A stretch of 12,443 nucleotides of DNA from assembly GCA_035711865.1 (NCBI GenBank), contig DASTBT010000102.1, positions 1 to 12,443 of the forward strand. Direction: 5' to 3'. Positions 7,681 to 12,443 of the stretch are shown here, in pieces (positions within the stretch are counted from its first letter, which is position 1; each line of letters opens with the position of its first letter). This DNA is from JAOUEA01 sp035711865. Lineage in GTDB: Bacteria > Actinomycetota > UBA4738 > HRBIN12. Made by a program: the position numbers and the translations under genes. The notes under the pieces are model-generated. The model worked only from the letters and a program-made list of their open reading frames with translations. It did no database searches and was not told where the DNA came from.

Positions 7681-8448
7681 CTACAACCGCCCCGCGGCGA
7701 CGATCCGCGCCAGGAACTGCCGGGTCCGTTCGTGTCGAGGCGCCCCGAAGATCTGCTCGGGGGGACCTTGCTCCGCGATCACGCCGTCGTCGAGGAAGCA
7801 CACGCGGGTGGCGATGTCGCGAGCGAACCCCATCTCGTGGGTGGCGATCAACATCGTCATGCCGGCTGCCGCCAGTTCGCGGATCACGTCGAGCACCTCG
7901 GCGACGAGCTCGGGGTCGAGGGCGCTCGTCACCTCGTCGAGCAGCATGATGTCGGGCCGCATCGCGAGCGCGCGCATGATCGCCACGCGCTGCTGCTGCC
8001 CACCGGACAGCCGGTCCGGGTATTCCTCGGCCTTGTCGGCCAGGCCGAGGCGATCGAGCAGGTCGCGCGCCTCGTTCTCCGCCTGCCCGGCGGGCGTGCC
8101 GACGACCTTCGTGGGCGCGAGCGTGATGTTGTCGAGCACGCTCATGTGCGGGAAGAGATTGAACGACTGGAAGACGATGCCGATGCGTCGGCGTATCGAG
8201 TCGACGTCCACGCCGGAGGCGGTGATCTCGTCGCCCTCCACCACGATGCGCCCCGCGTCGATCGGCTCGATCAGGTTCACGCATCGAAGGAGCGTCGACT
8301 TCCCGGAGCCGGACGCGCCGATCAGGCAGATCACCTCGTGGGCGGCGACGTCCAGATCGATGCCACGCAGCACGTGGAGGTCACCGAAGGACTTGTGGAG
8401 GCCCTCGATCACGAGCGCTCGAGGAGCCTCGCTCGCCGCAGCGGTCAC
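7681..8448 (-). CDS. Polar amino acid ABC importer, ATP-binding subunit (GlnQ/HisP type)
   Basis: This 255-residue protein is the ATPase that drives an amino acid importer, bound to the inner face of the membrane permease. It carries Walker A GASGSGKST (44-52), Q-loop Gln 94 in QSFNLFPHM, signature LSGGQQQR (147-154), Walker B LLDE with D171 and E172 followed by VTSALDPE, and switch His 204 in ATHEMGFA. The DEVTSALDPE and THEMGFA wording is typical of the polar amino acid (PAAT) family. The start is GTG 8448, whose GTGA overlaps the stop of the permease gene, implying translational coupling. AGGGGGG at 8458-8464 lies 9 bases upstream as its binding site. The TAG stop is a single base from the stop of the convergent cyclase gene. 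The substrate cannot be told from this subunit. Confidence 0.95.
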   Translation of the reverse strand: MTAAASEAPRALVIEGLHKSFGDLHVLRGIDLDVAAHEVICLIGASGSGKSTLLRCVNLIEPIDAGRIVVEGDEITASGVDVDSIRRRIGIVFQSFNLFPHMSVLDNITLAPTKVVGTPAGQAENEARDLLDRLGLADKAEEYPDRLSGGQQQRVAIMRALAMRPDIMLLDEVTSALDPELVAEVLDVIRELAAAGMTMLIATHEMGFARDIATRVCFLDDGVIAEQGPPEQIFGAPRHERTRQFLARIVAAGRL

Positions 8449-9356
8449 AGCACCGTGCCCCCCTGACGACGCCTCCGATCGCGCTCGACGAGCCAGTCCA
8501 CGAACCGTGTCTGCGGGATCGTGATGACCAGGTACACGAGGGCCAGCGACACGAACGGCGTGAAGTTGAACTCGGACGCCGAGATGATGTTCGCGGTCTG
8601 CAACGCTTCGACGACCCCGAGGAACGCCACCAGGGCGGAGTCCTTCTGCAGCCCGATGAAGTCGTTCAGCAACGGCGGAACCACGCGTCTGACCGCCTGG
8701 GGCAGGACCACGTGTCGCATCGACTGCAGGCGCGAGAGGCCGAGGGATCGGGCCGCAGCCGTCTGGCTCGGATGCACCGATTCGATGCCCGCCCGGTAGA
8801 CCTCGGTCACGTAGGCGGAGTACACGAGCGTCAGCGCGACGATCGCCCAGAACACCTCGCTCTTGGGAAGGCCTTGGAGCCGGAGCGCGGGCATGCCGAA
8901 CCCGAGCAGCGAGATGACGAGGATCGTCGGGATCCCTCGGAAGATGTCGGTGTAGGCGATCGCGAGGATCCGCAGCGGCGCGAAGACCGGCCCCGGAAGG
9001 CTCCGGAGCACGGCGAAGAACAGGGCCACGATCAACACGAACACCTCGGCCACGAGGAAGATGAACACGTTCGTGCCGAACTGGCGCACGATCTTCGGGA
9101 AGCTCTCCTCGAACACCCGCTGGTCGAAGAACGTGCTCTTGATCTCGGGCCACCCCGGCGAGCTCACGATCAGGATCGCGGCGACGCCGAAGAACACGAC
9201 CGTGCTCGCGACGGCGATCCAGACGCTGCGTGCGCCCGGCTCCCCCCCACCGAGGATGCGGGAACGCCTGCTTCCGCGCGGCGCCGGGAGCGGGTGCTCG
9301 GGGTCGAGCCCGGGAACCCCGCGAGACGACCCGCCGCCCGGGACCCCGCCGGCCAC
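8445..9356 (-). CDS. Polar amino acid ABC importer, permease
   Basis: This 303-residue membrane protein forms the channel of the importer. A Gly/Pro-rich cytoplasmic tail (1-43) precedes the first membrane segment (about 44-66). Further hydrophobic segments lie near 94-117, 127-153, 168-185 and 264-282. The family pattern YTDIFRGIPTILVI (135-148) and the EAA coupling loop EVYRAGIESVHPSQTAAARSLG (starting at residue 185), which contacts the ATPase, are both clear. Start GTG 9356 has GGAG at 9366-9369, nine bases upstream, and lies 20 bases after the binding-protein stop. Its own TGA overlaps the ATPase start. The long Gly/Pro tail is unusual, but no better internal start was evident. There is one permease gene, so the channel is probably a homodimer, unless a second subunit lies elsewhere. 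Confidence 0.92.
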   Translation of the reverse strand: MAGGVPGGGSSRGVPGLDPEHPLPAPRGSRRSRILGGGEPGARSVWIAVASTVVFFGVAAILIVSSPGWPEIKSTFFDQRVFEESFPKIVRQFGTNVFIFLVAEVFVLIVALFFAVLRSLPGPVFAPLRILAIAYTDIFRGIPTILVISLLGFGMPALRLQGLPKSEVFWAIVALTLVYSAYVTEVYRAGIESVHPSQTAAARSLGLSRLQSMRHVVLPQAVRRVVPPLLNDFIGLQKDSALVAFLGVVEALQTANIISASEFNFTPFVSLALVYLVITIPQTRFVDWLVERDRRRRQGGTVL

Positions 9357-9376
9357 GTGTCAGTGCTCCGTGGCGG

Positions 9377-10288
9377 TCAGCCCTCGATCACGGGGGCCGA
9401 CGCGTTGTCGGCGAGCCACTCCTGCTGGATCGCAGGGAGGGTGCCGTCGTCCTTCAGCGCCTGCAGGGCCAGATCGAGGCACTCGGTGAGGGCGCTGTCC
9501 TTCTCGAGCGCCAGCGCGAAGTACTCCTGAGCGCCCACCGTCGGGAACTGCCCCACGATCACTCCCTTGGGGATCTGCACCGCGGTGACGAAGAAGGCGG
9601 TGGGCAGGTCGACGACGATGCCGTCGACCTGACCGTTCTTCAGCGCCTGCACGGCGCCGTTCAGGTCGTTGTAGACGGCCGGCTCCTCCGAGGGCTGGAT
9701 GTTCTGCTCGATGTAGTCGAAGCTCGTCGTTCCGAGCGGTGCTCCGAGCTTGGCCGACTGCAGCTCGGCCAGCGTGGTCGCTCCGTCGATGTCGGAGCCC
9801 TTCACCGACACGAGCGCCTGGTTCACGTCGTAATAGCTCTCGCTGAAGTCGACCGCCTCGGCGCGCTTGTCGGAATAGGAGATCTGTTGCAGCACGAAGT
9901 CGAAGTCCTTCGGACCGGGCGCGAACGACTTGTTGAAGGGCACCGGCACGAAGTGGATCGCGTCGGGGGTGAACCCGAGCTGCTCGGCGACCGCGCCGAC
10001 GGTCGCACCCTCGAACCCCTCGAGCAGGTGCGGGTCGTTGAACTCCCAGTCGGCGTTCGCGTCGGTGGTGCCGCCTTCCCACCACGGCGGGAACGCCGGG
10101 TTCCCGGTGCCGACGGTGAGCACGCCGTCGCTGATCGTGCCGGCGTCGGCTGCGCAGGTCGCGGCGTCGACGGGCGCCGGCTCGGTCGCGGTCGCCCCGT
10201 CGTCGGCCGGCGGAGCCTCGTCCTCCTCGGGCGCACACGCGGCCGCGACGACCGCCAGGACCGCGAGCCCCAACAGGAACCTCCGCAT
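9377..10288 (-). CDS. Amino acid ABC importer, lipoprotein substrate-binding protein
   Basis: This is a 303-residue extracellular binding protein for the importer encoded downstream. The N-terminus MRRFLLGLAVLAVVAAAC is a lipoprotein signal with lipidated Cys 18 (a loose AAAC lipobox), followed by an acidic Pro/Ala linker (20-43). The mature part is a family 3 type binding protein: VLTVGTGNPAFPPWW (56-70), QISYSDKRAEAVDFSESYYD (135-154) with the ligand-carboxylate Arg 142, and VDGIVVDLPTAFF (221-233) with Asp 227, which in this family contacts the amino group. The conserved Arg and Asp favour an amino acid ligand. Cys 45 and Cys 270 might form a disulfide. ATG 10288 is preferred over the in-frame GTG 10309 because AGGGGA lies six bases upstream of it and the signal peptide then starts with MRR. 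The stop is 20 bases before the permease. Confidence 0.92.
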   Translation of the reverse strand: MRRFLLGLAVLAVVAAACAPEEDEAPPADDGATATEPAPVDAATCAADAGTISDGVLTVGTGNPAFPPWWEGGTTDANADWEFNDPHLLEGFEGATVGAVAEQLGFTPDAIHFVPVPFNKSFAPGPKDFDFVLQQISYSDKRAEAVDFSESYYDVNQALVSVKGSDIDGATTLAELQSAKLGAPLGTTSFDYIEQNIQPSEEPAVYNDLNGAVQALKNGQVDGIVVDLPTAFFVTAVQIPKGVIVGQFPTVGAQEYFALALEKDSALTECLDLALQALKDDGTLPAIQQEWLADNASAPVIEG

Positions 10289-10294
10289 CAGACT

Positions 10295-10300
10295 TCCCCT
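10295..10300 (-). promoter_or_regulatory. Ribosome binding site of the binding-protein gene
   Basis: AGGGGA on the minus strand, six bases before ATG 10288. The longer GTG 10309 reading would place this site inside the coding region, so it decides the start. Confidence 0.6.
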
Positions 10301-10354
10301 TCGTTCCACTCTCCGTCGGACGGGCGACCGTACCCCCTCGCGCCCAGGGTGGGG

Positions 10355-10360
10355 AGCCTA
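10355..10360 (-). promoter_or_regulatory. Possible -10 element in the gap before the importer operon
   Basis: The 87-base gap 10289-10375 separates the exporter permease from the binding-protein gene. TAGGCT (TAnnnT) on the minus strand at 10355-10360 could start a transcript with a leader of about 60 bases. A second TAnnnT, TACGGT, lies at about 10327-10332. Neither has a recognisable -35, and I see no hairpin with a T-run. Read-through from upstream is equally possible. Confidence 0.22.
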
Positions 10361-10375
10361 GCAGAGCCGTTCGCG

Positions 10376-11141
10376 CTACTTCCTGGGCTCCCAGGTGAAG
10401 AACCGCGATGCCAACAGGAGCCCGGCGAGCCCCCACAGCCCGATGATCAGCACGTCGCTCCAGCGGAACGGCGTGCCGAGGAACCCCGCGTTCATCGAGT
10501 CCACGAGATGACGAACGGGGAACACCTTGCTGACCACGTCGATCCACCTCGGGGCGTCGTCGGTGATCGGGACGAACACCCCCGACAGGAACAGCAGTGG
10601 CAGGATCGACGCGTTCACGATCGCCGGAGAGGCATCGGCGTTGGATCGCGGCGGTGATCGCCAGGCCGAGCGCCGCGAAGCTCGCCGCCCCCACCAGCAG
10701 GGCCACGAGGAAACGCACGAGCGACATGCCCGTCGGGGGCGACGCGTCGTAGACGAGGGTGCCGAACGCGGCGCAGATCGCGACGAGCAACAATGCGATC
10801 GCGGTCGCGTGGACCACGCGGGCCGTCAGGTACGACCACCCGGGCAACGGCGTGCCCCGCATGCGCTTGAGGATGCCCTGGTCGCGGCTGAACGAGACGC
10901 TGATCGCGATGTTCGTGTAGCAGGCCGTGATCACCGAGAACGCCGCCATCGACGCCACGAAGATCGTCGAGGTCTTCATCGTCTCTCCGCCGATCACGGC
11001 ATCGCTGTTGCCGAAGAGCGTGGTGAAGATCACGAGGAACATCAGCGGGAACGCGAACGTGAAGAACGCCGAGGCCGGGTTCCGCCAGAACGCCGTGTTC
11101 GTGAAGCGGAACTGCCGGACGACCATGCTCGCTCCGCTCAC
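10376..11141 (-). pseudogene. ABC-2 type exporter permease, frame broken near 10643
   Basis: This is the membrane subunit of an ABC-2 (DrrB/NodJ-like) exporter paired with the ATPase upstream. Residues 1-166 from GTG 11141 give the N-terminal half, with hydrophobic segments near 26-43, 61-82, 107-129 and 142-166. The frame then fails at 10643. Reading resumes one base later with NADASPAIV, then a GVFVPITDDAPRW segment and the VFPVRHLVDSMNAGF block, ending at TAG 10376. The family normally reads IPNADA here, so two C bases appear to be missing (restoring them gives 255 residues), or one is extra. The start is GTG 11141, with GAGGGG at 11147-11152 and a GTGA overlap with the ATPase stop. Everything else looks well conserved, so a sequencing or assembly slip in a short C-run is as likely as a real lesion. 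If real, the exporter lacks a working channel. Confidence 0.85.
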
Positions 11142-12043
11142 GGCGACCCCTCGCCGCCGGTCAGCTCCAGGTACACGTCCTCGAGGCTCGGCTGGGACAC
11201 CTCGAAGCGCTCGAACGAGAACCCGCGCTCGAGCGCCCACCCGGTGATCTCGTGCGCCATCGTCGTGGCATCCTCTGCCCGGACGGTGAACGACCCGTCG
11301 CGTTCGACCGTCTGGCCCCATTCCGGAAGCGGCGGCGCGCCCTCGGGGAGCCGGTAGCGGATGCGCGACAGCATCCGGTCGCGGCCCGCGATCGTGTCGG
11401 GCGGGCCCTCCGCCACGATCTCGCCGCGCGAGATCACGGCGAGCCGGTGGGCCAGGTACTGCGCCTCGTCCATGTAATGCGTCGTGAGGAACACGGTCTT
11501 CCCGATCGCCGTGAGGTTGCGCACGATCTCCCAGGCGTTGCGTCGCGCGCTCGGATCGAAGCCGGTCGTGGGCTCGTCGAGGAAGAGCACGTCCGGGTCG
11601 CCGGCCAGCGCGATCGCCACGTCGAGCCGGCGTTGCTGCCCGCCCGAGAGCTTGTTCACCCTCGTGTCCGCCTTCTCGTCGAGCCCGGCGACGCCGATGA
11701 CCTCGGCGGCCGGCCGGCGTTGCGGGTAGTACCCCGCGTACATGTCGACGGTCTCGCGCACCGTCAGGAACGGGTCGACGCCGGTCGACTGCAGCACGAT
11801 GCCGATCTGCTCCCGGAAGACGGACGCCCTGGAGGCGGGATCGTGCCCGAGCACCGAGACCTCGCCGGCGGTCCGCGACCGATAGCCCTCGAGGATCTCG
11901 GTGATCGTGGTCTTCCCGGCCCCGTTGGGCCCGAGGAGGGCGAAGACCTCGCCCCGGTCGACATGCAGGTCGATGCCGCGCACGGCCTCCATGTCGCCGT
12001 AGGACTTGCGCAGGCCCCTCACCTCGATCACCCGGTCGCTCAC
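11138..12043 (-). CDS. ABC-2 type exporter ATP-binding protein (DrrA/CcmA-like)
   Basis: This 301-residue ATPase powers an ABC-2 exporter with the permease encoded next. It shows Walker A GPNGAGKTT (38-46), Q-loop Gln 85 in IGIVLQSTG, signature LSGGQQRRL (132-140), Walker B FLDEPTTGFDP with D156 and E157, and switch His 189 in TTHYMDEA. The C-terminal extension (about 225-301), ending in PSLEDVYLELTGGE, is typical of drug or lipid exporter ATPases of the DrrA group and not of importers. The frame is open well upstream. I chose GTG 12043 because it overlaps the dehydrogenase stop as GTGA and the protein then begins MSDRVIEVRGLRKSYG, the normal family N-terminus. A weak AAGGA lies about 11 bases upstream. 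The substrate cannot be predicted: relatives move antibiotics, polysaccharides or lipids. Confidence 0.94.
   Translation of the reverse strand: MSDRVIEVRGLRKSYGDMEAVRGIDLHVDRGEVFALLGPNGAGKTTITEILEGYRSRTAGEVSVLGHDPASRASVFREQIGIVLQSTGVDPFLTVRETVDMYAGYYPQRRPAAEVIGVAGLDEKADTRVNKLSGGQQRRLDVAIALAGDPDVLFLDEPTTGFDPSARRNAWEIVRNLTAIGKTVFLTTHYMDEAQYLAHRLAVISRGEIVAEGPPDTIAGRDRMLSRIRYRLPEGAPPLPEWGQTVERDGSFTVRAEDATTMAHEITGWALERGFSFERFEVSQPSLEDVYLELTGGEGSP
11147..11152 (-). promoter_or_regulatory. Ribosome binding site of the exporter permease
   Basis: GAGGGG on the minus strand, five bases before GTG 11141 and inside the end of the ATPase gene. It supports GTG 11141 over the ATG at 11126, five codons further in. 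Confidence 0.5.
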
Positions 12044-12443
12044 GATGACGACCGTCCTTGGGCGAGTGGTTCTCCGGTCCCGTAGCCGGCGTCCTTGTCG
12101 ATCGCGTTCGCCAACGGCTCGCCGGCCGCGAAGCGTCGAGCGTTCTCCACGAAGATCGAGACCGCCTGGATCTCCCATCCTTCGGCGTCGCCGCTGATGT
12201 GAGGCGAGACGATCGCGTTCGGCATCGTCCACAGGGGGCTGTCCTCCGGGAGCGGTTCGGCCTCGAACACGTCGAGCGCGGCCCCCGAGATCGTGCGGGC
12301 ACGCAGCGCGTCCACGAGCGCGGACTCGTCGACCGTGGCGCCCCGCCCGACGTTGTAGAAGCGAGCCCGCCGGGGCATGGCCGCGAACGCCGTCGCGGCG
12401 AACAACCCACGCGTCTCGTCGGTGAGCGGCACCGCGTCGAGCA
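12040..12443 (-). CDS. D-2-hydroxyacid dehydrogenase (NAD-binding and C-terminal part), start outside window
   Basis: This is the C-terminal part (about 133 residues) of a D-isomer specific 2-hydroxyacid dehydrogenase, which uses NAD(P)H to interconvert 2-oxo acids and D-2-hydroxy acids. The visible family blocks are VPLTDETRG, FYNVGRGATVDESALVDAL with the substrate-binding Arg, GAALDVFEAEPLPEDSPLW with the catalytic-relay Glu, and SPHISG with the catalytic His. The tail FVENARRFAAGEPLANAID is typical of glyoxylate/hydroxypyruvate reductase-like members. There is no sign of an ACT domain, so it is unlikely to be a long serine-pathway phosphoglycerate dehydrogenase. The GTG at 12432 is internal, because homologous sequence continues to the window edge. 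Its TGA (12042-12040) overlaps the ATPase start by four bases, so the two are co-translated. The exact substrate is not readable. Confidence 0.9.
   Translation of the reverse strand, partial: LDAVPLTDETRGLFAATAFAAMPRRARFYNVGRGATVDESALVDALRARTISGAALDVFEAEPLPEDSPLWTMPNAIVSPHISGDAEGWEIQAVSIFVENARRFAAGEPLANAIDKDAGYGTGEPLAQGRSSS

Noticed and set aside
9360..12410. A 1016-codon open frame on the minus strand
   Set aside because: It is a chance composite. Only the part from about 11141 to 10644 is real (the exporter permease N-half). The rest is out of frame with the clear ATPase, dehydrogenase and binding-protein genes and is Arg/Gly-rich.
1..12443. Mobile elements, CRISPR arrays, attachment sites or long repeats
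   Set aside because: No transposase, integrase, regular spacer array or direct repeat of meaningful length was seen by eye. Gene content and codon bias look uniform across the window.

Overview
The window is high-GC DNA with G/C-rich codon third positions, frequent GTG starts, mostly TGA stops and leaderless-type promoters. These point to an actinomycete-like bacterium (Actinomycetota). I cannot place it more finely. All recognisable genes are chromosomal housekeeping, transport or signalling genes. There is no transposase, integrase, CRISPR array, tRNA or rRNA that I can support.

Layout. (1) 1-1533, plus: a choline dehydrogenase (betA) cut by the left edge. (2) 1554-3575, minus: a full-length uvrB converging on betA. 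(3) 3576-3677: a divergent promoter region with a 7-bp inverted repeat between uvrB and the genes to its right. (4) 3678-4268, plus: an unrecognised small beta-rich protein domain. Its reading frame runs without a stop into (5) 4269-7679, plus: a 1136-residue signalling protein with a zinc ribbon, class III cyclase domain, AAA/STAND-type ATPase and a helical-repeat tail. In its cyclase domain the second metal-binding Asp is replaced by Asn. (6) 7681-10288, minus: a polar amino acid ABC importer made of ATPase, permease and lipoprotein binding protein. It is transcribed in the order binding protein, permease, ATPase. (7) 10376-12443, minus: a D-2-hydroxyacid dehydrogenase cut by the right edge, then an ABC-2 type exporter ATPase and its permease. 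The permease frame is broken near 10643.

The minus-strand genes from 12443 down to 7681 form either one long transcript or two adjacent operons separated by 87 bases. Three of the four junctions inside these gene groups are four-base GTGA overlaps. The uvrB and cyclase starts share the arrangement TACACT-CGA(C/T)GC-start, which suggests two leaderless transcripts from a common promoter type.

I did not find a clearly new multi-gene system. The points most worth checking are the open frame joining the small domain to the cyclase protein, the Asp-to-Asn change in the cyclase, the shared leaderless promoter motif, the operator-like repeat near uvrB, and the frameshift in the exporter permease.
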